64,000 nt of DNA from CBDBCU01 sp965243185 (GTDB lineage Bacteria > Chloroflexota > Dehalococcoidia > Lucifugimonadales > UBA3495): assembly GCA_965243185.1 (NCBI GenBank), contig OZ251531.1, forward strand, positions 2,294,001-2,358,000, read 5' to 3'. The notes below the pieces were generated by a model. That model worked only from the letters and a program-made list of their open reading frames with translations, was not told the DNA's origin and did no database searches. The position numbers were made by a program, and so were the translations under genes. Shown here one piece after another: positions 40,749-49,503 of the stretch; within the stretch, counting starts at the first letter, position 1, and each line of letters opens with the position of its first letter.

Positions 40749-41219
40749 CTAACCGCCGCTCCGTCCCATCTTTGTCAAGCCCACCTCCAATGCCGTCCAG
40801 GGCAGCAGGGCGCACTTAACCCGCACCGGGTATTGGCGGACGACCTGCAAGGCGGCCAAGTCTTGCAGTTGCGCCAAATCCGCCGGCGACAGGGTTTCGC
40901 CCCGCATCAATTCCCGAAAGCGTTGGGACAGCGCCGTCAATTCCGCCGCCGATTTGCCGGTCATCACTGCCGCCAGCATCGACGCTGACGCTTGAATGAT
41001 GGAACAGCCCTGAGATTGGGAGCATACGGCGGCTACCCGGCCCGCGCTATCCAGCTGGACTTGTAGGGTTACTTCATCCCCGCAAAAGGGATTGAACTCG
41101 TGGGCTTGCCAATCGGCGGCCGGCAATGGCGCCCGGCCGCGGGGATGGCGAAAATGCTCCATAATGGCGTCGCCATACAACCCGTCAAAGGCTACATCAG
41201 AAAACTGCGATTGGGACAT
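40749..41219 (-). CDS. sufU: SufU-type iron-sulfur cluster assembly protein
   Basis: The product is 156 residues from the ATG at 41219 (MSQSQF); a longer frame exists but is not family-like. NPFCGDEV (Cys46, Asp48), GCSIIQASAS (Cys72) and VRVKCALLPW (Cys136) are the zinc/sulfur-accepting residues of SufU/NifU-N. SufU receives sulfur from SufS, which is not in the window. It is convergent with gpsA (10-bp gap). Confidence 0.88.
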   Translation of the reverse strand: MSQSQFSDVAFDGLYGDAIMEHFRHPRGRAPLPAADWQAHEFNPFCGDEVTLQVQLDSAGRVAAVCSQSQGCSIIQASASMLAAVMTGKSAAELTALSQRFRELMRGETLSPADLAQLQDLAALQVVRQYPVRVKCALLPWTALEVGLTKMGRSGG

Positions 41220-41441
41220 AGCTGCTGCCAAAATTCGCCCGGCAACAAATTCGCCGGCCGGCAATCGGTTAGGTATCGGACTGACCGGGCTATAGATTAC
41301 CACAAAAGGCGGCGCGGCAGTAAGGGCGGGTTAGTCCCTAAAAATCCCTGTATCCCGCTCCGGAATTAAAGGGCAGACCCGGGCGGGTTTCGGTTACAGT
41401 ACGGGAAACTACTTTCCGGCGGGGTTCGGGAGAGGCGCACA

Positions 41442-43211
41442 ATGGGCTGGTTCGGTTTCCTGAAAGTTTCAATTTGCGGTTTGCTGCTATTGGCACTGGC
41501 CGGCTGCTCTGCCGACCAACCGGGCGAATTGCCGGCGGCGCCCGCTACGCCGGCAACCGCCCCGGCAATAGCAAAGGCGGCGGATGCTATAGCCGCCCCG
41601 GCCACCGTTACCGTCCCGGACCACAGCCGGCCGCAAGCGGCACCATCCCCGGTAGCACCGCCGGCGGCTACGGCATCCGACCGGGACGGGCGGCGCGGCG
41701 GTGCTTTGACCGTGGCGGTTATGGCGGAAACGCCGCACCGGGACTTGCATCAGGAATATCAGGAAACTCTGGCCGCCCCGGGGCCGGGACTAGCGTACAG
41801 CCGTTTGCTGCGGGTCAGCTACGGCCCGGAACATTCGGCCGCCGGCTTTGCCCTGGAGTGCGATTTGTGCCAAAGCTGGGAGTTGACTGCCGATTGGGAG
41901 TACGAGTTCAAGCTGCGTCCCGGCATCCACTGGCATAACCTTTACCCGGTACATGGGCGGGAATTGACGGCTGACGATTTGGCTTACAGCTATGCCCGGC
42001 TGCGGACGCCCGGCTGGCCCGGCGCCGCCCGCTTTGCCGACCGCGGCATTGGCGAAATCACCGCCATTGACGACCATACCTTGCGGGTCAGCCTGGACTT
42101 TCTGGACAGCGACGCCTTGCTGGCTCTAGCCGACGGCCACAGCAAAATCATCGCCCCGGAAGTGGTTGACCAGTATGGTGACTTGAAACAAGCCCCGGTC
42201 ATCGGCAGCGGCCCCTGGGTCTGGGAACAAGACGCGGCCGGCGGCGGCCGCTTCCACCGCAACGCCGATTACTTTGTCCCGGAACTGCCTTATCTGGATG
42301 CGTTGACGATTAAGGCGGTCAAAAGTCCCGAGGGCAGCGCCGGGTTGAACCGGCGGCGCATTGCCCTGTTTCAAGCCGAACTGGTCGATGTGGCCGCGGC
42401 CACGCCCACCGACTGGAAAACCCTGCGCGACAGCAATGTAAAGTTCAACGCCCGGATCTCCCAGCAGCCCGAAATCGGCGTTGCCCTGACCGTGAACACC
42501 CGCGCTTATCCCCTGGACAACCCGGATTTGCGGCGGGCGGTGTTCAAGGCGGTTGACCCTTGGGAGTATGTGGATTTGACTTGGGACGGACAGGGTGATG
42601 TTGGCGTGGGTATCCCCTTGCCCGGCCCGGACTGGCGGTTAAGCCGGGCGGAAATGGACGCCGACTATCTGGCATCGCCCAGCGCGGCCCGGGATCTTCT
42701 GGCCGCCAACGGCATCTATAATCCCTTGCCGATTGAACTAGCCGTTGCCGATTTGGGTCCGGATTACCGGGCCTTGGCGCAGGGCGTAACCGACGATTTG
42801 CGGGCCGTGGGCTTTGACCCGGCTTTGCGACTGGTACCGGCGGCCGCAATGCCGGAACTGCTTTTCGGCGCGCAGCGGGATTATCAACTGGCCTTGGGGC
42901 CGCTGCCGCCGCATCCCACTACCAACGGCTACTTGTACGCCCTGCTGCACAGCCGGGGGCCGGGGAATGTAGCCGGTCATCAGGATGGGAAACTGGATGC
43001 GCTGATTGAGCGGCAGGCGGCGGAACTGAACCCGGAACGGCGGCAGGAACTGCTGCGGGAGGTGCAGCGGCGCATCCTCGAGCAGGGCTATATGTTCAGC
43101 CCGGTAACCGGCTCCTACCGCTGGGTCTTTAACTGGAACTTGAAAAACTTCTACCCCAATACGGCCTTGGGGGAATACCACTATTGGGCCGCGGCGTGGC
43201 TGGAGCAATAG
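41442..43211 (+). CDS. ABC transporter substrate-binding lipoprotein (peptide/nickel type, SBP_bac_5)
   Basis: The product is 589 residues. Signal peptide with lipobox LALAGC (Cys19) and a long Ala/Pro linker (25-80). LLRVSYGPEHSAAGFALECDLCQSWELTADWEYEFKLRPGIHWHN is the conserved N-terminal lobe, with the usual W-E...F.LR.G..WH motif. LTADDLAYSYAR and LDNPDLRRAVFKAVD are further family marks, and the C-terminus has WNLKNFYPN. It binds an oligopeptide-like or nickel-like ligand outside the cell. No permease or ATPase is adjacent, so it is an orphan binding protein here. Confidence 0.85.
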   Translation: MGWFGFLKVSICGLLLLALAGCSADQPGELPAAPATPATAPAIAKAADAIAAPATVTVPDHSRPQAAPSPVAPPAATASDRDGRRGGALTVAVMAETPHRDLHQEYQETLAAPGPGLAYSRLLRVSYGPEHSAAGFALECDLCQSWELTADWEYEFKLRPGIHWHNLYPVHGRELTADDLAYSYARLRTPGWPGAARFADRGIGEITAIDDHTLRVSLDFLDSDALLALADGHSKIIAPEVVDQYGDLKQAPVIGSGPWVWEQDAAGGGRFHRNADYFVPELPYLDALTIKAVKSPEGSAGLNRRRIALFQAELVDVAAATPTDWKTLRDSNVKFNARISQQPEIGVALTVNTRAYPLDNPDLRRAVFKAVDPWEYVDLTWDGQGDVGVGIPLPGPDWRLSRAEMDADYLASPSAARDLLAANGIYNPLPIELAVADLGPDYRALAQGVTDDLRAVGFDPALRLVPAAAMPELLFGAQRDYQLALGPLPPHPTTNGYLYALLHSRGPGNVAGHQDGKLDALIERQAAELNPERRQELLREVQRRILEQGYMFSPVTGSYRWVFNWNLKNFYPNTALGEYHYWAAAWLEQ

Positions 43212-43268
43212 GAGATAGCAGTTGCCGGGGCTGCCCTTTTCCGGTAACATCAGGATATTGAGGTAACA

Positions 43269-43433
43269 ATGATTGGCTGCTTGCTTTCACCCTTTCGCGC
43301 CCTGTTCAACCTGCTGCTGTCGCCCTTTCGCGCCGCCATCGGCTGCGTGGTCTGGATACTCCTGATTGTGGTCCTATTGGGACTGCTGGGCATTATCAGC
43401 GTCCCCTTCGTGCCGGACTTGCGCGGCGGTTAG
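43269..43433 (+). CDS. Small membrane protein, 54 residues
   Basis: It starts MIGCLLSPFRALFNLLLSPFRAAIG, with the short repeat LSPFRA twice. A strongly hydrophobic helix VVWILLIVVLLGLLGII and a short polar tail follow. It is in its own frame between the substrate-binding protein gene and the convergent kinase gene, overlapping the kinase stop by 4 bp. A weak AGGTAA precedes the ATG. No family is recognised; the hydrophobicity profile argues that it is real. Confidence 0.5.
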   Translation: MIGCLLSPFRALFNLLLSPFRAAIGCVVWILLIVVLLGLLGIISVPFVPDLRGG

Positions 43434-44086
43434 CCGGCAAAGCGGCGGGCTACTTCGTCCACAATAGGCGTGATGTCACCGGTGGAATCAACCCGGTAAA
43501 CCGGGCGGTCGATGGGGTCGCCGCCTTCCCGCATCCGGCAGTAAATCCGCCAATCAGCATCGGAATAGTCGGCGTAGCCGCCGGCCGCCGGCGCTCCAGC
43601 CGCCCGCCGCTCCAGCCGTTGCCGCACTACCGGCTCCGGCGCGGTGAACTCGAGGATGATTAGCTCCGCCCCGGCCCTTTCCGCAATGGCGTACAAGGGC
43701 TGCCGCGTCCGCTCCGTCAAGTTGGTCGCGTCAAAGACCGCTTGGTAGCCAGCCGTCAGCAGCTGCTCCAGCAATAGATGGGCGGCGGCGAAAACCCGCC
43801 GGTGCTCCCCCCGGCTGTAGCGCGGTTGCGGAACTAAAATCTTGCGGAGTTGGTCGCTGCTCAACACCGCCAAAGGAACTCGCCGCGCCAGGGCGGCGGC
43901 GAAGTAGGATTTGCCGGTTCCCGGCAGGCCGCAAAGCAGCACTAACGCCGGCTGCGCTCCCGGGCGTAACGCCGGCCATTCCCCTTGCAACGCTTGCCGC
44001 AGGATCGCGGCATCGGCCGCCGCATTTTGACCCGGCGGCCCCGGTTGCTGCTGCTGCGCCGGCGGTGTCAAGGTTTCATCCCCCAA
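43430..44086 (-). CDS. P-loop kinase-like ATPase (AAA_33 type)
   Basis: The product is 218 residues. A Gln/Pro-rich N-terminus is followed by LCGLPGTGKSYFAAALA (Walker A, about 52-68), LSSDQLRK, and FDATNLTERTRQPLYAIAERAGAEL (the Walker B-like DATN motif of polynucleotide/zeta-toxin-like kinases). It probably phosphorylates a small molecule or nucleic acid end. It is 6 bp after yggT, the third gene of the proC-yggT-kinase unit. Confidence 0.78.
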   Translation of the reverse strand: MGDETLTPPAQQQQPGPPGQNAAADAAILRQALQGEWPALRPGAQPALVLLCGLPGTGKSYFAAALARRVPLAVLSSDQLRKILVPQPRYSRGEHRRVFAAAHLLLEQLLTAGYQAVFDATNLTERTRQPLYAIAERAGAELIILEFTAPEPVVRQRLERRAAGAPAAGGYADYSDADWRIYCRMREGGDPIDRPVYRVDSTGDITPIVDEVARRFAG

Positions 44087-44092
44087 CCCCGG

Positions 44093-44356
44093 TTATAATG
44101 CTCTCATGAGAATCTCCCGGATCAATGCCAGCAGTAGAATCGCCACCAGCGGACTAAAATCCAGCATCCCGAAGTTGGGCAGTATCCGGCGGATGGGCGC
44201 CAGAATCGGCTCGGTCAACTGCACCAGAACCTGAGTAATGTTGACCAACCCCGGCGGCGGGTCATTAGCCATAAAGGACAAGACCAGAGTCAGGATTATC
44301 CGGGACAGGATGGTCAGGGAAATCAGGGTAAAAAGCAGGTTAACCAGTTCCGCCAT
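44093..44356 (-). CDS. YggT family membrane protein
   Basis: The product is 87 residues with two hydrophobic hairpins. LFTLISLTILSRIILTLVLSF, then LTEPILAPIRRILPNFGMLDFSPLVAILLL, is the standard YggT signature. The family is often encoded directly after proC or with cell-division genes, as here; the gap to proC is 17 bp. Biochemical role unknown. Confidence 0.88.
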   Translation of the reverse strand: MAELVNLLFTLISLTILSRIILTLVLSFMANDPPPGLVNITQVLVQLTEPILAPIRRILPNFGMLDFSPLVAILLLALIREILMRAL

Positions 44357-44373
44357 TTCCGGGGACGCCTCCT

Positions 44374-45177
44374 TTAACCTTGGCCCAGCCGAATGGATTT
44401 TTCATAGGCCGCCTTAACCGCCGCCACTACCGCCGCCGGCATACCGCCCTGCTCCAGGGCTTGCAGTCCCTCGGCGGTAGTGCCGCCGGGCGACACTACC
44501 ATATCCTTCAACTGCCCCGGATGCTGGCCGGTCTCCATCACCAGTTTCACGCTGCCGAAAACCGTTTGCAACGCCAGCGTCCGCGCCATCTCCCGCGGCA
44601 AGCCCACATAGACGCCGGCGTCAATCAAGGCTTCGACGAACCGGAAAACATAGGCCGGCCCGCTGGCGCTCAACGCCGTTGCCATATCCAGATACTTCTC
44701 CTCGGCGGCATAGATTTCCGCGCCCACGGTGGACAGGATTTGCCCGGTCAGTTCCCGATGGGCGGCCGGCACCGCCTCAGCGCAAGTCCACATCGTCATT
44801 CCGCAGCCGATTTGCGCCGGCGTGTTAGGCATTACCCGGATGATGGCAGCGTGTTGCAGCCCCTCGGCCAGGGTGGATAATTTAGCCCCGGCAATGATGG
44901 ACAAAACCGACTGCTTGGCATCCAACTTGCCGCCCAACTGCTCGAACACCGCCGGCAAATCCTGCGGCTTGATTGCCAAGACCACCAAATCGGCGTCCCG
45001 GATGACTTTCCGGTTGTCCCCATCCGCCGTAATGCCGTATTTGTCGGCCAGATACTCCCGCCGCCGGGCCACCGGCTCCCCGATGGCAACGGCGGACGGC
45101 GCGGCCAAGCCGGCATCCAGCAACCCGCCCAGGATCGCCTCTGCCATAGTCCCGCCGCCGATAAACGCTAACCGCAT
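44374..45177 (-). CDS. proC: Pyrroline-5-carboxylate reductase
   Basis: The product is 267 residues. IGGGTMAEAILGGLL is the NAD(P) loop at the N-terminus, VLAIKPQDL and RVMPNTPAQIGCGMT follow, and the C-terminal LKDMVVSPGGTTAEGLQALEQGG is the proline-pathway signature. It reduces pyrroline-5-carboxylate to proline. First gene of a three-gene unit with yggT and a P-loop kinase. Confidence 0.95.
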   Translation of the reverse strand: MRLAFIGGGTMAEAILGGLLDAGLAAPSAVAIGEPVARRREYLADKYGITADGDNRKVIRDADLVVLAIKPQDLPAVFEQLGGKLDAKQSVLSIIAGAKLSTLAEGLQHAAIIRVMPNTPAQIGCGMTMWTCAEAVPAAHRELTGQILSTVGAEIYAAEEKYLDMATALSASGPAYVFRFVEALIDAGVYVGLPREMARTLALQTVFGSVKLVMETGQHPGQLKDMVVSPGGTTAEGLQALEQGGMPAAVVAAVKAAYEKSIRLGQG

Positions 45178-45377
45178 AAGCCCGTTACCTCTTTGCGCCC
45201 GGTTACGCCGTAAATCGCCGGCTTTGGGAAAGGGGCCGCCGGCAATTGTTGGCGGCTATTATAACACTTGCGACCATTCCCGTTTTCCCGCGAAGGCCGG
45301 GGGCGCGCTAAACAGCCCTTGACCAGGTGTGGTAGTATAGGCGGGAATTGCCGCGCCTGAGGGATTGAGGTTGCAGT

Positions 45378-46811
45378 ATGGATTTTGACCGGTATCAGCA
45401 CGACACGGTTTTTTATGATGAGATGTTCCGGGCCGACGGGACGCCGTGGGGGCATTGCCAGCCGTTGTACGATACGCTGGCGCAGCTGACGGCGGAGGAG
45501 TTGGGGAACATTCAGGAACGGGTTACCCGCTCGTTTTCCAACGAGGGGATTACCTTTACGGTGTATGGGGATGAGGAGGCCAGCGAGCGGATTATCCCCA
45601 TTGACTGCCTGCCGCGGCTGATGGCCGCCGGGGAGTGGGCGCAGTTGGACGCCGGGTTGACGCAGCGGCTGAAGGCGTTGAACCGGTTTCTGGCGGATAT
45701 TTACGCTGGGGGGCGCATCATTGCCGACGGGGTGATACCGGAGGATGTGGTGCGGGGCTGTCCCCAATACCGGTGGGAGATGCGGGATTTTGTGGCGCCG
45801 CACGGCACTTGGGTGGGCATCTGCGGGACGGATTTGATTCGGACTAATGATGGGTTCCGGGTGCTGGAGGATAATCTGCGGGTGCCGTCCGGGGTTTCCT
45901 ATATGCTGGCGAACCGGAAGGCGGCGAAAGCCAGTCTGCGGCGGTTGTACCGCAGTTCCCGGGTGCGGGAGGTGGATCATTACGGGCGGGCGCTGCTGGA
46001 GACGCTGCGGGAGTTGGCGCCGCGGGCGAATCCGGAGCCGTCGATTGCGCTGCTGACGCCGGGGGTTTTTAATTCGGCCTTTTACGAGCATATGTTCCTG
46101 GCGCACGAGTTGGGGGCGGAACTGGTCGAAGGGCAGGATTTGCTGGTCAAGGATGATTTTCTCTATATGCGGACGACGGCGGGCTTGCGGCGGGTGGATG
46201 TGGTGTACCGGCGGGTGGATGATGATTTTATCGATCCGGAGGTGTTTCGGCCGGATTCGATGCTGGGGGTGCCGGGGCTGATTCGGGCGGTGAAGGAGGG
46301 GAATGTGACGCTGATTAACGCGCCGGGTACCGGGGTGGCGGATGACAAGAGCGTCTATGCCTATGTGCCGGATATGGTGCGATACTACTTGGGGGAGGAG
46401 CCGCTGCTGGCGAATGTGGAGACTTATCTGTGCCGGCGGCCGCGGGATTTGGAATATACGCTGGACAACCTGGAGAAGCTGGTGGTGAAGCAGGTGGGCG
46501 GTTCCGGGGGGTATGGTATGCTGATTGGCCCGCATTCGACGGCGGAGGAGCGGGAGGATTACGCCCGGGAGATTCGGGAGGATCCGGCGAATTTCATTTC
46601 GCAGCCGACTTTGGCGTTGTCCCGGGCGCCGTGCCTGATTGAGGGGGCGTTTGAGCCGCGTCATGTGGATTTGCGGCCGTTCATTCTGCACGGGCAGCAG
46701 ACGCGGATTGTGCCGGGGGCGTTCTGCCGGGTGGCGTTGCGGCGGGGCAGTCTGGTGGTGAATTCGAGTCAGGGCGGCGGCGGCAAGGATTTCTGGGTTC
46801 TGGAGGACTAG
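45378..46811 (+). CDS. Circularly permuted ATP-grasp type 2 protein
   Basis: The product is 477 residues. FYDEMFRADGTPWGHCQPLYDTL, ERIIPIDCLPRLM, RFLADIYAG, GTDLIRTNDGFRVLEDNLRVPSGVSYMLANR and VKQVGGSGGYGMLIGP are diagnostic of the circularly permuted ATP-grasp family (CP_ATPgrasp_2). These probably ligate an amino-acid-like substrate using ATP. The alpha-E gene follows after 5 bp; the two are almost always paired, often with a transglutaminase-like gene, which is absent here. Product unknown. Confidence 0.9.
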   Translation: MDFDRYQHDTVFYDEMFRADGTPWGHCQPLYDTLAQLTAEELGNIQERVTRSFSNEGITFTVYGDEEASERIIPIDCLPRLMAAGEWAQLDAGLTQRLKALNRFLADIYAGGRIIADGVIPEDVVRGCPQYRWEMRDFVAPHGTWVGICGTDLIRTNDGFRVLEDNLRVPSGVSYMLANRKAAKASLRRLYRSSRVREVDHYGRALLETLRELAPRANPEPSIALLTPGVFNSAFYEHMFLAHELGAELVEGQDLLVKDDFLYMRTTAGLRRVDVVYRRVDDDFIDPEVFRPDSMLGVPGLIRAVKEGNVTLINAPGTGVADDKSVYAYVPDMVRYYLGEEPLLANVETYLCRRPRDLEYTLDNLEKLVVKQVGGSGGYGMLIGPHSTAEEREDYAREIREDPANFISQPTLALSRAPCLIEGAFEPRHVDLRPFILHGQQTRIVPGAFCRVALRRGSLVVNSSQGGGGKDFWVLED

Positions 46812-46816
46812 AGGGT

Positions 46817-47767
46817 ATGCTTTCCCGGAGCGCGCAGGGGCTATACTGGATGGGGCGCTATCTGGAGCGGGCGCATTGGCTGTGCCTGCTGCTGGGGTTG
46901 CAGGCGCAGGCGTTGGTGGATCGGCCGGGGCGGGAGATTTATTTCGGCTGGAACCGCATCTATGACAGCATCGGCCGGCGGCCGCCGGGCGGCGCGTTGG
47001 AGCTGCCGGACAGCGATGAGTTCACCCTGGCGGACTCCTTTACGCTGGCCGACGATTTGACCTTTGACCGGGGCAATCCGGCGTCGGTGTGGAGCTGTTT
47101 TCAGGCGGGACGGGAGAATGCGCGGCAGATGCGGCACTGCATCAGCGCGGAGATGTGGACGCGGTTGAATCTGGCGTATCTGCGGTTGCAGCCGCTGGAT
47201 TTGATGGACATTTGGACGACGTCGCCGGAGAGTTTCTATGCGGAGACGGCGGCGGAGATTGACACTTTTACCGGGGTGGCCGCGGCGACGATGTACCGGG
47301 ATGAGGGGTGGAGTTTTATGCAGTTGGGGCGGGCGTTGGAGCGGGCGCAGTTCACCGATTCGCTGCTGCTGACGCAATTGGCGGCGGAGTCGGCGACGCC
47401 GGAGGATGCGGATGCGGACTGGAGCAGTTTGCTGCGGGTTTGCCATGCGCTGGAGGCGTATAATCGGCGGCACAGCGTAGAGGTGATGCCGGGGCCGGCG
47501 CTGGATTTACTGGTGGCGGACGGGCTGCTGCCGACTTCGCTGATTCGGTCGGTGGAGTTGGCCGGGGCGGAGTTGGCGGCGTTGGGTACGGGATTGGAGG
47601 CGCGGGCGAGCGCGGCGGCGCGGCGGCTGGCCGGACGGGCGGCGGCGTTGATTAACTATGACTGGCCGGATCGGGAGGATGCGGCGGAGTTTTTGGAGCA
47701 GGTGGGGGGTTATTGCCGGGAGCTGCATGGGTTGATTGGGGCGGCGTATTTTGAGTATGGGGATTAG
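46817..47767 (+). CDS. Alpha-E domain protein
   Basis: The product is 316 residues. MLSRSAQGLYWMGRYLERAHWL is the conserved start of the alpha-E (DUF403) family; the rest is helical with MQLGRALERAQFTDSLLLTQL repeating the ERA motif. It is the obligate partner of the preceding circularly permuted ATP-grasp gene (5-bp gap). Likely part of a peptide or glutamate-type ligation system. Confidence 0.9.
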   Translation: MLSRSAQGLYWMGRYLERAHWLCLLLGLQAQALVDRPGREIYFGWNRIYDSIGRRPPGGALELPDSDEFTLADSFTLADDLTFDRGNPASVWSCFQAGRENARQMRHCISAEMWTRLNLAYLRLQPLDLMDIWTTSPESFYAETAAEIDTFTGVAAATMYRDEGWSFMQLGRALERAQFTDSLLLTQLAAESATPEDADADWSSLLRVCHALEAYNRRHSVEVMPGPALDLLVADGLLPTSLIRSVELAGAELAALGTGLEARASAAARRLAGRAAALINYDWPDREDAAEFLEQVGGYCRELHGLIGAAYFEYGD

Positions 47768-47947
47768 GTGGGGGGACGACGGCGCGGCGGTTTTCCCGAT
47801 TTCAACCCGAACCAACGCGTGTTGGGAATGGCAGCTTTCGGCCGGCGTTGAAAATCCCGCCCCACCACCCGCCATTGAATAATCCGCCCCAATCCCCTAC
47901 AATACGCAGTGCGACCAGACCCCAACCTTATGTCCCCGGAGCTTGCC

Positions 47948-48178
47948 ATGACCACCGAAACCGCCCCCAACATCACCATCTACACCCACCCCGACTGCTC
48001 CTTTTCCGCCGCCGCCAAAATGGACTACCGCCGCAGCAAGACGGCTTACACCGAGATTGACCTGGCAAAACAGCCGGACATGATTCCCGCCCTGTTGGAA
48101 CTGACCAACGGGGAGCGGATAACCCCGGTCATCGTCAACAACGGCGAAGTCACCATCGGCTACAAGGGCGGCTATTGA
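47948..48178 (+). CDS. Glutaredoxin-like protein
   Basis: The product is 76 residues from the ATG at 47948; an upstream ATG at 47909 is possible. ITIYTHPDCSFSAAAKMDYRRSKTAYTEIDLAKQPD has the thioredoxin-fold start with active-site Cys17-x-x-Ser20, a monothiol arrangement. TPVIVNNGEVTIGYKGGY is the cis-Pro and glycine-rich end. Shorter than usual by one helix at the C-terminus. It lies upstream of recA with a 138-bp gap. Confidence 0.78.
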   Translation: MTTETAPNITIYTHPDCSFSAAAKMDYRRSKTAYTEIDLAKQPDMIPALLELTNGERITPVIVNNGEVTIGYKGGY

Positions 48179-48226
48179 GACTTCTAGCCCCTTGGGGCCG
48201 TGCGCCCCGCCCGGAATCAATCCTGA

Positions 48227-48243
48227 ACAAATTTTCAATTTGT
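48227..48243. promoter_or_regulatory. Perfect AT-rich palindrome upstream of recA
   Basis: ACAAATT-TTC-AATTTGT is a 7+3+7 inverted repeat about 74 bp before the recA ATG. It begins GAACAAA, which recalls the GAAC half-site of Gram-positive-type SOS boxes, but the right half is not GTTC. It is a candidate operator or a transcription-factor site. Confidence 0.3.
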
Positions 48244-48316
48244 GACGCTTACCCCCTTGCGCTGCCCCGGCCGGCTATGTTAGCCTGAAGGCATAAACGC
48301 AAGGAGAGGATAAATT

Positions 48317-49402
48317 ATGCCTACTGACGGGAAACAGGACAAACTGGCGGCCCTCGAAATCGCCCTCGGCCGCATCGAGAAAGACCACGGCAAAGGCGCG
48401 GTGATGCGCCTCGGCGAGGAAGCCGCCCAACGGCTCAGCACCGAAGTTATCCCCACCGGCTCCTTGGCCCTCGACATCGCCCTCGGCGCCGGAGGCGTCC
48501 CCCGCGGCCGCGTCACCGAAGTCTATGGCTCCGAATCCGCCGGCAAGTCCACCCTCGCCATCCACATTATGGCTGAAACCCAGAAAGCCGGCGGCATCGC
48601 CGCCTATGTGGACGCCGAACACGCCTTCGACCCCGCCTACGCCACCAACTGCGGCCTCGACTTGCAGGACTTGCTCATCTCCCAGCCCGACAGCGGCGAG
48701 CAGGCCCTTGACATCACTGAGCAGTTGGTTCGCAGCGGCGCCGTGGATACCATCGTGGTGGACAGCGTGGCCGCCCTGGTGCCGCAAGCCGAAATCGAAG
48801 GGGATATGGGGGATACTCATGTCGGCTTGCAAGCCCGCCTGATGTCCCAAGCCCTCCGCAAACTCACCTCCACCATCCACCACTCCCGCACTGCCGTAGT
48901 TTTCATCAACCAGCTCCGCGAAAAAATCGGCATCAGCTACGGCAGCCCCGAAGTCACCCCCGGCGGCCGCGCCCTCAAATTCTACAGCTCCGTACGCATC
49001 GACCTCCGCCGCACCGAATCCATCAAGCAGGGCTCCGAAATTATCGGCAGCCGGGTGCGGGCGCGGGTGGTCAAAAACAAAGTCGCCGCCCCCTTCCGGG
49101 TTACCGAATTCGACATTATGTTTAACCGCGGCATCAGCAAAATGGGCGACCTCCTCGAACTTGGCGTCAACGAGGGTATCCTCAAAAAGTCCGGCGCCTT
49201 CTACTCCTACGGCGAAACCCGCCTCGGGCAGGGCCGCGAAAACTCCAAAGACTTCCTCGCCCAGCACCCGGAAATCGCCGAATCCATCGAAGCCCGCGTC
49301 CGCAGCAAAATCGCCGGCCAGCCGGAGCCGCCGCCCGACCCGTCCCCGGAATCCGCCGACGACATCCTGGCCCGGCTGAATAACCAAGCCGGCTCGGAAT
49401 AG
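48317..49402 (+). CDS. recA: Recombinase RecA
   Basis: The product is 361 residues. Walker A is GSESAGKST (71-79). YVDAEHAFDPAYA, VVDSVAALVPQAEIEGDMGDTHVGLQARLMSQALRKLT (loop 1) and FINQLREKIGISYGSPEVTPGGRALKFYSSVRIDLRR (loop 2 and the core) are conserved. The Ser in the P-loop region in place of the more common PESSGKTT is unusual but acceptable. It mediates homologous recombination and LexA co-cleavage. AGGAGAGG precedes the ATG. recX follows after about 100 bp and a hairpin. Confidence 0.97.
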   Translation: MPTDGKQDKLAALEIALGRIEKDHGKGAVMRLGEEAAQRLSTEVIPTGSLALDIALGAGGVPRGRVTEVYGSESAGKSTLAIHIMAETQKAGGIAAYVDAEHAFDPAYATNCGLDLQDLLISQPDSGEQALDITEQLVRSGAVDTIVVDSVAALVPQAEIEGDMGDTHVGLQARLMSQALRKLTSTIHHSRTAVVFINQLREKIGISYGSPEVTPGGRALKFYSSVRIDLRRTESIKQGSEIIGSRVRARVVKNKVAAPFRVTEFDIMFNRGISKMGDLLELGVNEGILKKSGAFYSYGETRLGQGRENSKDFLAQHPEIAESIEARVRSKIAGQPEPPPDPSPESADDILARLNNQAGSE

Positions 49403-49424
49403 CCCCGGAAACCATCCAAGAAAT

Positions 49425-49482
49425 AAAGGGGCGGGAATAAATCAGAAACCGGCCAACCCGGCATCCCTTTATTCCGCCCTTT
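49425..49482 (+). terminator. Hairpin between recA and recX
   Basis: aaaggggcgggaataaa (49425-49441) pairs with tttattccgcccttt (49468-49482), with two bulges, around a 26-nt loop. It could attenuate read-through from recA to recX, which is a known control point in other bacteria. Confidence 0.45.
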
Positions 49483-49503
49483 CATCCTGATCCGAGGCTG
49501 TCA

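Noticed and set aside
45318..45350. TTGACC and TATAGG upstream of the ATP-grasp gene considered as a promoter
   Set aside because: Spacing is only about 11 bp, too short for a sigma70 promoter.
45168..46691. Minus-strand frame of 507 codons opposite the ATP-grasp gene
   Set aside because: Shadow ORF; His/Pro/Gln/Arg-rich with no motif, while the plus strand is an unambiguous ATP-grasp protein.
47948..48178. TGA stop of the glutaredoxin-like gene considered as Sec
   Set aside because: Only two codons follow before another stop and no conserved sequence continues.
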